Positions 22,634-30,591 of a DNA stretch of 64,000 nt are shown one piece after another. Under the pieces are notes generated by a model that worked only from the letters and a program-made list of their open reading frames with translations, had not been told where the DNA came from and did not search any database. Position 1 is the stretch's first letter. Every line of letters starts with the position of its first letter. Source of the stretch: Streptomyces sp. NBC_00306 (GTDB lineage: Bacteria > Actinomycetota > Actinomycetes > Streptomycetales > Streptomycetaceae); contig NZ_CP108032.1 in the NCBI RefSeq assembly GCF_036169555.1, forward strand, positions 5,580,001-5,644,000, written 5' to 3'. A program made the position numbers and the translations under genes.

Positions 22634-23960
22634 TGTCACACCGCTGACCACGGCTGGGGGCGATGGGGCACAGGTCAGAAAGGGTCCGCGGCACGCGGCC
22701 CCGAGGAAGTCGCTGCTGACCAAGCTCCAGAGGCCTGCGGGCAAGGCGATGGCCCTGGCCGCGATGCCCACCGCCGTCTTCGTCGGCATGGGCCTCACCC
22801 CCAAGCTGGCGCTCGCCGATGACAAGGACATTCCCTTCGCTCCCGGTCCGTGTGTGACACGTTCGGACGAGCCGGCGGAGTCCGAGTCGCCCAAGCCCTC
22901 CGAGTCGGCCAAGCCGTCCGACGAGGCGTCCGAGACGCCCGACCCGTCCTCGACGGCCCCGGCCGAGGAGAACGACGGCAAGGACGACAACGCCGAGCCC
23001 AAGCCGGACACCACGCCGTCCGCCTCCGACCCGGGGCGCGCCGACGAGGAGAAGCCGGACGAGGCGAAGCCGACGCCCACCCCGACGCCCACCGAGTCGG
23101 AGACCAGGAACCCGCTGGATCCGCTGGGTGTGGGTGACGCGCTGAAGGACCTGTTCGACGGCCCCGACAAGCCGACGGCCACGCCGGCGCCGACTCCCAG
23201 CGAGACGGCGAAGCCGAGCGAGAAGCCGGCCGACGAGCCGAGCGAGAAGCCGACGGCGAAGCCCGCGGAGCCGCAGGACGAGAAGCCGTCGTCCAAGCCC
23301 GCCGACAAGGCCGATGAGGCGGACGACAAGACCGACAAGGTCAAGGACGCCATCAAGGACGCGGCGGACAAGGCCGGGGCGACGACCGAGGAGCTCGAAG
23401 CCGCGGTCAAGAGCCTCGACCCCAAGAGCGACACGGACATCCCCGAGGGCGCCAAGCCGCGCTTCCCGTGCCCCGAGGCCGACCCCAAGGCGCTGGCTGC
23501 GGCCGACCTGGAGCCGGGCATCCCGCTGCTCCCGGACGAGCCCTGGGTGCTGGAGAGTTCGCTGCTCACCCTGACGGGTCTGGACTACAAGGGCATCGTC
23601 GAGGTCAAGACCGGCAGCGGCAAGATCAAGAAGGTGCTGAAGTTCACGGCCTCGGGCGTGGACATCAAGGACCTGCATCAGCTGGTGGAGGGCCCGAACG
23701 GGACGACCGCGCATGTCGAGGCGGACAAGGGGTCCACCTCGACCATCCGCAGCGGCACGGTGACGATGTACACGGAAGAGCTGAAGGGCAACCTCTTCGG
23801 CCTCATCCCGATCACCTTCAGCCCGACGAGCCCGCCGCCGCTGAACGTGCCGTTCGCGTTCTTCACCAACGCCAAGGTGAAGCAGGCCGGTCAGTTCGGC
23901 GGGACGCTGACGGTGCCGGGTCTGAACAACTACTTCACCGGTGGGAACACCGGGAACTGA
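22623..23960 (+). CDS. Large exported protein with long Pro/Glu/Lys/Asp-rich region
   Basis: A 445-residue protein read from the GTG at 22623, which has GGGAGGAACA immediately upstream; the frame is open further up but lacks initiation signals. Hydrophobic residues 41-65 (KAMALAAMPTAVFVGMGLTPKLALA) form an export signal with cleavage near ALA-DD. Residues of about 82-300 are a low-complexity wall-spanning-like stretch (SPKPSESAKPSDEASETPDPSS; TPTPTPTESET). The last 140 residues form a compact domain (LLTLTGLDYKGIVEVKTGSGKIKKVLKF...GGTLTVPGLNNYF) that I do not recognise. Third gene of the DUF6230-DUF6114 operon; a cell-surface role is likely. A strong terminator follows. Confidence 0.82.
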   Translation: MQGDVTPLTTAGGDGAQVRKGPRHAAPRKSLLTKLQRPAGKAMALAAMPTAVFVGMGLTPKLALADDKDIPFAPGPCVTRSDEPAESESPKPSESAKPSDEASETPDPSSTAPAEENDGKDDNAEPKPDTTPSASDPGRADEEKPDEAKPTPTPTPTESETRNPLDPLGVGDALKDLFDGPDKPTATPAPTPSETAKPSEKPADEPSEKPTAKPAEPQDEKPSSKPADKADEADDKTDKVKDAIKDAADKAGATTEELEAAVKSLDPKSDTDIPEGAKPRFPCPEADPKALAAADLEPGIPLLPDEPWVLESSLLTLTGLDYKGIVEVKTGSGKIKKVLKFTASGVDIKDLHQLVEGPNGTTAHVEADKGSTSTIRSGTVTMYTEELKGNLFGLIPITFSPTSPPPLNVPFAFFTNAKVKQAGQFGGTLTVPGLNNYFTGGNTGN

Positions 23961-23981
23961 GTCCTCCGGGAGCCGCGAGAA

Positions 23982-24022
23982 GACTGTGGGCCGTACCCCT
24001 TCAAGGGGTACGGCCCACAGTC
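23982..24022 (+). terminator. Terminator of the DUF6230 operon
   Basis: A perfect 18-bp inverted repeat (23982-23999 and 24005-24022) with loop TTCAA lies 22 bp after the stop codon. Confidence 0.85.
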
Positions 24023-24071
24023 GTCCCTCGTGCTGATCCGACGGTGACCGGCCTTTGAGATCATCACCGGT

Positions 24072-24605
24072 ATGAACATCATGGATGTGCTGACGGACAT
24101 GGCGCTGACGGGCGGGCTGGGTGCCCTGAAGCCCGGAGCGTCACTGGACGAGGTGTCCGGCGTCCTCGGGGCTCCGGCCGTGGCGGACCACGTGCCGGGC
24201 GCTGCACCGTCCTGGCCGCGGACGTTCGCGTACGGGGACGTACGCCTGGAGGTGTGCCGCTGCGGCCTGATCCACCGGGTCGCCCTCAGCACCTGGACGG
24301 ATTCCGTCGACATCCCCGCCGCGTGCACCGGCACCCGCACCGACACGGGCACGAAGACGGGCGCGGGCACGGTCAGTATGTCGCCGACCGTCACGTTCGC
24401 GCAGCTGCGTGCCGCGCTCGATCTCGCCCGTGTAGCCTGGGAGTCGGACCTGGAGCTCGCGAGCCAGTTCTCCGTCGTCGTGGACCGTGAGCCGGTCCTG
24501 GTTCGCTTCACCTTCGCCACCGAGGCGGGGGCAGGCGCGGCCGGCAGGAGCGACGCAACGCTGCACAGCGCCATCGCCCGGGACACCGAGCACATGTGCC
24601 CCTGA
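24072..24605 (+). CDS. Uncharacterised 177-residue protein (possible immunity-type partner)
   Basis: I do not recognise this protein. It begins MNIMDVLTDMALTGGLGALKPGASLDEVSGVLGAPAVAD and then has WPRTFAYGDVRLEVCRCGLIHRVAL, a layout (loading motif, then short acidic/aromatic beta strands reading out a formula) seen in small actinobacterial proteins near secreted toxins. There is no signal peptide, so it should be cytosolic. A Thr/Gly-rich patch (TGTRTDTGTKTGAGTVSM) sits mid-protein. It converges on the 1328-residue exported coiled-coil gene; immunity to that product is possible, although the orientation is unusual for a toxin-immunity pair. Codon usage is normal for the genome. Confidence 0.65.
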   Translation: MNIMDVLTDMALTGGLGALKPGASLDEVSGVLGAPAVADHVPGAAPSWPRTFAYGDVRLEVCRCGLIHRVALSTWTDSVDIPAACTGTRTDTGTKTGAGTVSMSPTVTFAQLRAALDLARVAWESDLELASQFSVVVDREPVLVRFTFATEAGAGAAGRSDATLHSAIARDTEHMCP

Positions 24606-24662
24606 GGCGACCGGGAGCCTCGCGTACGGGAACAGTCCGACGCCGAACGGGCTGCCGAACGG

Positions 24663-24698
24663 GAACGGGCCGGACCGCTGTTGCGGTCCGGCCCGTTC
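24663..24698. terminator. Bidirectional hairpin between the converging genes
   Basis: A perfect 16-bp inverted repeat (GAACGGGCCGGACCGC, 24663-24678; complement 24683-24698) with loop TGTT separates the 177-residue gene from the large coiled-coil gene. Confidence 0.85.
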
Positions 24699-24734
24699 CG
24701 CCGGCTTCTCGCCCGGCTGCTCACGGAAGAGGGG

Positions 24735-27700
24735 TCAGCCGGCGGCCTTCTGCGCGCTGATCGCCTTCAGCGCCTGCACCAGACGGGCCAGCTTCGGCGC
24801 GAAGTTCGTCGCACAGCCGAACTTCAGGGACTTCCGCTTCTGGCCCGGCTCCAGGTTCTCGTTGTACTTCCTGGCTTGCTCGTCCTGGTTGAAGATGTGC
24901 ATCGCATCGGTCGTCTTCGAGATGAGGTCCTCCCGAAGAGCGTCGTCGTCGATGATCGCCTGGACGGTGGCCCTGATCTCGGCGTCGGTCGGGAACTGGC
25001 CGTTGGCGGAACGGATCGGGGTACCCATGATCCCGCCCTTGACGTTCGTGGTGGTGATGCCCACCTCGGCGCCGTTCAGCAGGTTGATGTGCGCACCCCT
25101 CTTGCTGCACCAGTCGTCGTCCACGGGGGAGGCGTGCTTGATGCCGCAGAAGCGCTTCTTCTTGCCGCTCGCCTTGGCACTGGCACTGGCGCCGCCCTTG
25201 CCCGGAGCGGCCTTCGCGCTCCTGGCGCCGGGGCTCTGAGCGACGTCCGAGAACAGGTCGGCCGCGTCGAGGACACACTCACCGAGGTCGCCCTTGCGGT
25301 ACTTCTCGATGATCTCCCTGAGGGACTTCAGCACCTTCTTGCCCCAGCGGGCCTTCTCGAAGAACTTGGCGACACCGCTGACCACGGACACGATCGCCTT
25401 CGTCACCGCCGGGAGCTTGCCGACGACCAGCACCAGGCTGCCCACGTCGACGAGCGACCAGAGGCAGCTCTCGATGTCTCCTTCGCCGAAGCAGCGCTTG
25501 ACGTTGTTGACGCCGAGCACCTCGAGCAGGATCTCTCCGCCGTTCTCCCGCACCCAGTCGATGACGGACTTGTTGGCCGCCGCGAGAGCCTCGCGGAACT
25601 GGTCGACGCACTGCTGACCGCACTGCGCCCGCAGAATCGCCTCGTCGTCCGCGCTCAGACCCGGTTCGGTGGGGCCATCGGCCCCGGTGTCACCGGTCTC
25701 CATCGCGGCCTTGCGGGCCTCTTCGAGGCGCTTGCGCTCATCGGCCTCGGCCCGGTCGGCCGCCGAGTCGGCGTCCTTGGCCGCGCCGTCCGCGTTCTTC
25801 GCCGCGGTCTCGGCCGCGGTGGCGTCCTTCTCGGCCTTGGTGGCCGTGGCATCGGCGCTCGCCGCGTCCTTCTCCGCCGCACCGGCCGAGGCGCGGGCGC
25901 TCGCGGCGTCCCGCTCGGCGTCGGTGGCCTCGCGGTCGGCGGCGGCAGCCTCCGACTCGGCGTCCGTGGCGGCGAATCCCGCGTAGACGGCGTCGGTGCC
26001 TGCCTCCTGGTCGTACTTCTGGGCGGCGAGGTCGGCCTTCTTCGCGGCGGCGGCGTACTTCTCCGCCTCCGCTGCCGAGGCACGGGCGGCCGCGACGGAC
26101 GCCAGCGCCTTGGCGGCGTCGGCAGCCGCCGCCGCGGCAGCCTGCGCCGCGATCTTGGCGTCACCGGCGGCCTTGTCGGCCAGGGCCTTCGCCGTGGCGG
26201 CCGCCCTGGCGGCCTCGTCCGACTTGGCCTTGGCCGCTGCCGCCTGCTGCTCGGCCATCGTCTTCGAGGTCTGCCCGACGAGTACCGCGAACGCCGCGGA
26301 CGTGTCGGTCTCCTGATACGGCGTGCCGATCGTGATGGCCTCGTTCGCCGCCTTGGTGACCGCAGTCGCCGCGTCACGCGCGGCGGTGGCGGCCTGACCG
26401 GCGGCGAACGCGAACCCGGCCGTCTTGACGGCCCAGGCGGCCGTCTTGTCCGCCTCAGCCTTGGCCGCTGTCGCCTCCTTGCGCGCCTTGACCGCCGCTG
26501 CCTGGGCCTTCTTGGCCTCGGCCTCCGCGTTCTTGGCGTTGGTCCGGGCGGCGGCCGCGGCGTCGATGGCTTCCGCGGCCGCGGCGTGCGCGGTCGCGGC
26601 GGCCGCGTGCGTGGTCATGTATGCCGACCAGGCGTTGTCCGCCGCGGCCCGCGAGCGGGACGCCGCTCCCTGGGCCCGGGTGGCGGCCGCGCGTGCGTTC
26701 ACCGCCGCGGTCGAGGCCTCGTTGGCCGCGGCCCGCGCGCGCGTGGCGGCCCCGGCCGCGTCGTTCGCCGCCCTGCGAGCCTCGGTCGCCGCCTCGCGGG
26801 CCTCTCCCGCTGCGGCCGTGCCTTCCGCTGCCGCGGCGGCCGCTTCCAGCGCCGCGGCGCGTGAGGCGGTCGCCTTCTTCTCGCGCTCGGCCTCGACAGC
26901 GGCGTCGCGAGCCAAGTAGGCCTCGGCCTCCGCCTCCTCGGCCTGATCACGCTTGGCCGCCGCGGTCGTACCCGCCGACTCGGCTGCCGTACGGGCCCGT
27001 CCCGCGGCTTCCCGTTCGCTCCCGGCCCGCTGCTCCGCGGCGGCCGCCTTCTCCCGCTCCTTCGTCGCGTTGGCGCGCTCCGCCGCCGCGATCCCCTTCT
27101 CCTTCTCGGCGATCCCGCGCTGCTTCTTCGCCTCCGCGGCACCCGCCTTGGCCGTCTGCTCCGCGGCCTCGGCCGTGCCCTGCGCGGTCTTCGCCTTCGC
27201 CGCGTTCGCCGCGGCTTCCTTGGCCTGCGCGTCCGCGGCCGCGGCGGCGGACTTGGCCTGGGCTGCGGCCTCCAGGGCCGCGGCCTTGCGGAATTCCGTG
27301 TTCAGCGCGTGCGACTGCGTCTTGGCGAGCGCCAGCAGCGCCTGGCTGTCGGCCACGGTCGCCTTGGCCGCGTTGGACGCGGTCAGTGCCGTCTTCGCCG
27401 CCGCCTGGGTCGCCGCGTACGAGGCCTTGGTGACCTGCACCGACTGCTGGGCGTACATCAGCCCGCGGCCGCGCGGCGTCTTGGCCGCGTCCGCGATGGC
27501 CCACGCCGCGCTCTGCGACGCGGTCGCCTTGTCGGCCGCGGCCTTGGCGGTGGCGACAGCCTTGTCGGCGATCGGGACCTGCGCCGCAGCGGCCTTGCGG
27601 GCGGCGGTCAGGTCGGCCGCGGCCTTGGTGAAGACCGCGGGCTTGGGACGCAGGATGCTGTCCTTGGGCTGACCCGCCCAGTACTTCTGGAAGTACAGGA

Positions 27701-28721
27701 TCTGGTCCGCCTGCCACGCCTGCCGGATGGACTCCAGCATCGCCTCGGTGGCGACCCGGACCTCCTTGGACGTGGTGAGCTCAGCGGCGGCGATCTCCTG
27801 GCGCTGCTTGGTCTGCCCGGCGTACTCCGCCTCCCACTCGGAGTACGCGTCCACCACCACGCCCGTGAGCGCGCGGTAGTGGTCGACGGGGTTGTCACTG
27901 TCGCAGCCGGCCCAGGCCACCTTCAGGGACTCGACCTCCGCCCGGTGCTCCAGAGAGCCGGGTTCGGGCGCGGTCTTCAGGAAGCCGCCGAAGCGGAGCA
28001 CACTCGCGACGTCGTTGGCCGAACCGGGACGTCCGCTCTCACCGTTGTTGAGTCCCACCACCGCGTCGCGGGCGAGCGGCTTGTAGTTCGTCTCCCAGGT
28101 GTCACCGGAGGTGTCGAAGGCGGCGATGACCTCCTTGGCCTTGTCCAGGGGAGCCTTGCCCGGCTTGGGCGTCGGGTCCTCGCCCGTCTTGTAGGAGAAC
28201 TCCCGCTCCTTCGTGGCGAAGGCGAGGATGTCCCCGCCGAACTCCGGTGCGTGGTAGTCCCGCCCGCCGACGCTGTTGTCGTGCGCGTACGGCTTGTTCG
28301 TCTCGTTGAGCTTCTCCTGACGAACGCGGAAGGCGTCACGGCGGGCTCTGGCCGCGTCCTCGTCGGCCGTCTGTGCCTCACCGAGAGGACCGAAGCCGAA
28401 GTGCCAGTCCTTCCAGGCGGCCTTGACGTCGGCGTCGGTGCCCGACAGCGCCGCGTTCGCCACGGCCTTCATCTCGGGACCGCCGTAGTGGACGGCCCGG
28501 GCCACCTGGCAGCGGTCCTTCCGGGCGTCCGCGCCCAGGCTGATCCGCAGCGTCCTCAGCCACGGGTCGGTCGGATTGTCCCCCGGTTCGTCCGCCTGGG
28601 CGGGTACGGCGTACACCAGGCCCATGAGGACCGAGGACGCGGTGACCAGAGCGGTCCCCGCGAACCCCTTCGTCCAGGCGCGTCTCGCGCGCCCGGGTTT
28701 GGGCAGCATGCTTCTTCGCAC
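24735..28721 (-). CDS. Exported giant Ala-rich coiled-coil protein with polymorphic-toxin architecture
   Basis: A 1328-residue protein. The GTG at 28721 or ATG at 28709 may start it; both precede a signal peptide ending ...VYAVPAQA-DEPG (about residue 43). Residues 44-370 are a mixed globular head with an ALF-like stretch (NAALSGTDADVKAAW). Residues of about 375-1035 are an uninterrupted Ala/Lys/Glu coiled coil. Then CGQQCVDQFREALA, a hydrophobic linker (SLVDVGSLVLVVGKLPAVTKAIVSVVSGVAKFF) and a final 140 residues (RFCGIKHASPVDDDWCSKRGAHINLLNG ... KFGCATNFAPKLARLVQAL) with four Cys that I cannot assign. Head, long stalk, pretoxin-like hydrophobic segment and distinct tip is the layout of actinobacterial polymorphic toxins. 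No immunity gene follows on the same strand. Confidence 0.8.
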   Translation of the reverse strand: MRRSMLPKPGRARRAWTKGFAGTALVTASSVLMGLVYAVPAQADEPGDNPTDPWLRTLRISLGADARKDRCQVARAVHYGGPEMKAVANAALSGTDADVKAAWKDWHFGFGPLGEAQTADEDAARARRDAFRVRQEKLNETNKPYAHDNSVGGRDYHAPEFGGDILAFATKEREFSYKTGEDPTPKPGKAPLDKAKEVIAAFDTSGDTWETNYKPLARDAVVGLNNGESGRPGSANDVASVLRFGGFLKTAPEPGSLEHRAEVESLKVAWAGCDSDNPVDHYRALTGVVVDAYSEWEAEYAGQTKQRQEIAAAELTTSKEVRVATEAMLESIRQAWQADQILYFQKYWAGQPKDSILRPKPAVFTKAAADLTAARKAAAAQVPIADKAVATAKAAADKATASQSAAWAIADAAKTPRGRGLMYAQQSVQVTKASYAATQAAAKTALTASNAAKATVADSQALLALAKTQSHALNTEFRKAAALEAAAQAKSAAAAADAQAKEAAANAAKAKTAQGTAEAAEQTAKAGAAEAKKQRGIAEKEKGIAAAERANATKEREKAAAAEQRAGSEREAAGRARTAAESAGTTAAAKRDQAEEAEAEAYLARDAAVEAEREKKATASRAAALEAAAAAAEGTAAAGEAREAATEARRAANDAAGAATRARAAANEASTAAVNARAAATRAQGAASRSRAAADNAWSAYMTTHAAAATAHAAAAEAIDAAAAARTNAKNAEAEAKKAQAAAVKARKEATAAKAEADKTAAWAVKTAGFAFAAGQAATAARDAATAVTKAANEAITIGTPYQETDTSAAFAVLVGQTSKTMAEQQAAAAKAKSDEAARAAATAKALADKAAGDAKIAAQAAAAAAADAAKALASVAAARASAAEAEKYAAAAKKADLAAQKYDQEAGTDAVYAGFAATDAESEAAAADREATDAERDAASARASAGAAEKDAASADATATKAEKDATAAETAAKNADGAAKDADSAADRAEADERKRLEEARKAAMETGDTGADGPTEPGLSADDEAILRAQCGQQCVDQFREALAAANKSVIDWVRENGGEILLEVLGVNNVKRCFGEGDIESCLWSLVDVGSLVLVVGKLPAVTKAIVSVVSGVAKFFEKARWGKKVLKSLREIIEKYRKGDLGECVLDAADLFSDVAQSPGARSAKAAPGKGGASASAKASGKKKRFCGIKHASPVDDDWCSKRGAHINLLNGAEVGITTTNVKGGIMGTPIRSANGQFPTDAEIRATVQAIIDDDALREDLISKTTDAMHIFNQDEQARKYNENLEPGQKRKSLKFGCATNFAPKLARLVQALKAISAQKAAG

Positions 28722-28990
28722 TTCTTCTCAGCCTGTCTTTTCGGCAAAAGGTCGGCCCAGGAAGGAAGTACGGACGGGAAACGGGCGGGAAGGCGGCGCC
28801 ACCCCCCCCGTGCCGACGATTGATCAGGCACGGTCGAACACGGTCAACATGCCCTCTGCGCAACCCTGTTGGGCGCTCGATCCCCCAGCCTTCCCCCCGA
28901 AGGCCACGAGATCATTTCATATCGAACACAGCAGCGGAAGGACCCTCCGTATACGGGGGAGGGCGGGGCTTTCGGTGAAGGGGACGTGAA
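28722..28990 (-). other. 5' region of the large coiled-coil gene
   Basis: About 270 bp between the start of the exported coiled-coil gene and the pyk terminator. Locally AT-richer stretches near 28730-28745 and 28910-28930 are likely to hold the promoter, but no consensus -35/-10 pair was convincing. No coding frame is supported. Confidence 0.5.
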
Positions 28991-29042
28991 CGAGCGAGGG
29001 CGGCGCGCCGGTTCCCGTGAACCGGCGCGCCGCCCTCGCTCG
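28991..29042 (-). terminator. Terminator of pyk
   Basis: A perfect 24-bp inverted repeat (28991-29014 and 29019-29042) with loop CCGT begins 22 bp after the pyk stop. It is one of the longest perfect hairpins in the window. Confidence 0.88.
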
Positions 29043-29064
29043 TGCCCGACGTGCGGGAAGGACC

Positions 29065-30495
29065 TCAGGCCTTCGACTCCCCGCCCAGGTGGTGCACCCG
29101 CACCATGTTCGTCGTGCCCGGCACGCCCGGAGGCGAGCCGGCGGTGATGATCATGATGTCGCCCTCGTTGTACCGCTGGAGCTTCAGCAGCTCCGCGTCC
29201 ACCAGGTCCACCATCGCGTCGGTGTTGTCGACGTGCGGTGCGACATAGGACTCCACGCCCCAGCTCAGCGCGAGCTGGTTGCGCGTCGACTCGTCCGTCG
29301 TGAACGCCACGATCGGCTGCTCCGCGCGGTAGCGCGACAGACGGCGGGCCGTGTCGCCGGACTTGGTGAAGGCGACCAGGGCCTTGCCGCCCAGGAAGTC
29401 CGCGATCTCGCAGGCCGCGCGGGCCACCGAGCCACCCTGGGTGCGCGGCTTCTTGCCCGGGACAAGCGGCTGGAGGCCCTTGGAGATCAGCTCCTCCTCC
29501 GCGGCGACCACGATCTTCGACATCGTCTTGACCGTCTCGATCGGGTACGCGCCGACCGAGGACTCGGCGGAGAGCATCACCGCGTCCGCGCCGTCCAGGA
29601 TCGCGTTCGCCACGTCGGACGCCTCGGCGCGCGTCGGGCGGGAGTTGGTGATCATCGACTCCATCATCTGGGTCGCCACGATCACCGGCTTGGCGTTGCG
29701 GCGGCACAGCTCGATGAGCCGCTTCTGCACCATCGGGACCCGCTCCAGCGGGTACTCGACGGCCAGGTCGCCGCGTGCGACCATCACGCCGTCGAACGCC
29801 ATGACGACGTCCGCCATGTTCTCGACGGCCTGCGGCTTCTCCACCTTGGCGATGACGGGGACCCGGCGGCCCTCCTCGTCCATCACCTTGTGGACGTCCT
29901 TGACGTCGCTCGCGTCGCGGACGAAGGAGAGCGCGACCATGTCGCAGCCCATCCGCAGCGCGAAGCGCAGGTCCTCGATGTCCTTCTCGGACAGGGCCGG
30001 GACATTGACCGCCGCGCCGGGGAGGTTGATGCCCTTGTGGTCGGAGATGACACCGCCCTCGACGACGATGCTCTTCACCCGCGGGCCGGACACCTCGACC
30101 ACGCGCAGTTCGACGTTGCCGTCGTTGATGAGGATCGGGTCGCCCTTGGAGACGTCGCCCGGCAGGCCCTTGTACGTGGTGCCGCAGATGGACTTGTCGC
30201 CGGCCACGTCCTCGGTGGTGATGACGAATTCGTCACCGCGGACCAGCTCGACCGGTCCCTCGGCGAAGGTCTCCAGACGGATCTTGGGGCCCTGGAGGTC
30301 GGCGAGCACGCCGACGGCGCGGCCGGTGTCCTCCGCGGCCTTGCGGACGCGGTGGTACCGCTCCTCGTGCTCGGAGTGGGTCCCGTGGCTCATGTTGAAT
30401 CGGGCCACGTTCATACCGGCCTCGATGAGCAATTTCAGCTGCTCGTACGAGTCGACGGCGGGGCCCAGCGTGCAGACGATTTTGGAACGGCGCAT
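29065..30495 (-). CDS. pyk: Pyruvate kinase
   Basis: A 476-residue enzyme converting phosphoenolpyruvate and ADP to pyruvate and ATP, the last step of glycolysis. It shows MRRSKIVCTLGPA, NMSHGTHSEHEE, DLQGPKIR, the catalytic-loop VIAKVEKPQAVEN, MVARGDLAVE and ATQMMESMITNSRPTRAE, with domain B between about 68 and 165 and a C-terminal allosteric-type domain (ALVAFTKSGDTARRLSRYRAEQPIVAFT). Length is normal for bacterial type II pyruvate kinase. S. coelicolor has two pyk genes; this location matches the one I recall as pyk2. AGGAT 8 bp before the ATG may be the ribosome-binding site or part of a -10. Confidence 0.96.
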   Translation of the reverse strand: MRRSKIVCTLGPAVDSYEQLKLLIEAGMNVARFNMSHGTHSEHEERYHRVRKAAEDTGRAVGVLADLQGPKIRLETFAEGPVELVRGDEFVITTEDVAGDKSICGTTYKGLPGDVSKGDPILINDGNVELRVVEVSGPRVKSIVVEGGVISDHKGINLPGAAVNVPALSEKDIEDLRFALRMGCDMVALSFVRDASDVKDVHKVMDEEGRRVPVIAKVEKPQAVENMADVVMAFDGVMVARGDLAVEYPLERVPMVQKRLIELCRRNAKPVIVATQMMESMITNSRPTRAEASDVANAILDGADAVMLSAESSVGAYPIETVKTMSKIVVAAEEELISKGLQPLVPGKKPRTQGGSVARAACEIADFLGGKALVAFTKSGDTARRLSRYRAEQPIVAFTTDESTRNQLALSWGVESYVAPHVDNTDAMVDLVDAELLKLQRYNEGDIMIITAGSPPGVPGTTNMVRVHHLGGESKA

Positions 30496-30502
30496 AAGGC
30501 GG

Positions 30503-30536
30503 ATCCTATCGGTTTGTTTCGACTCGGAATATTCCG
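30503..30536 (-). promoter_or_regulatory. Candidate pyk promoter overlapped by a palindrome
   Basis: On the minus strand TATTCC (30531-30526) and TAGGAT (30508-30503) are separated by 17 bp, placing the transcript start about 2 bp before the pyk ATG. The -35 lies inside the perfect 12-bp palindrome CGGAATATTCCG (30525-30536), a plausible regulator site. Confidence 0.45.
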
Positions 30537-30591
30537 TCTGGTGGAAAGTACAAATGGGCGGGACTCCGCTCAGGCGATACCTGGCGGGGAA

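Noticed and set aside
25669..28823. Several long plus-strand Ala/Arg-rich frames opposite the large coiled-coil gene
   Set aside because: They are antisense artefacts of Ala-codon repeats (GCC/GGC) with no start signals or domain resemblance.
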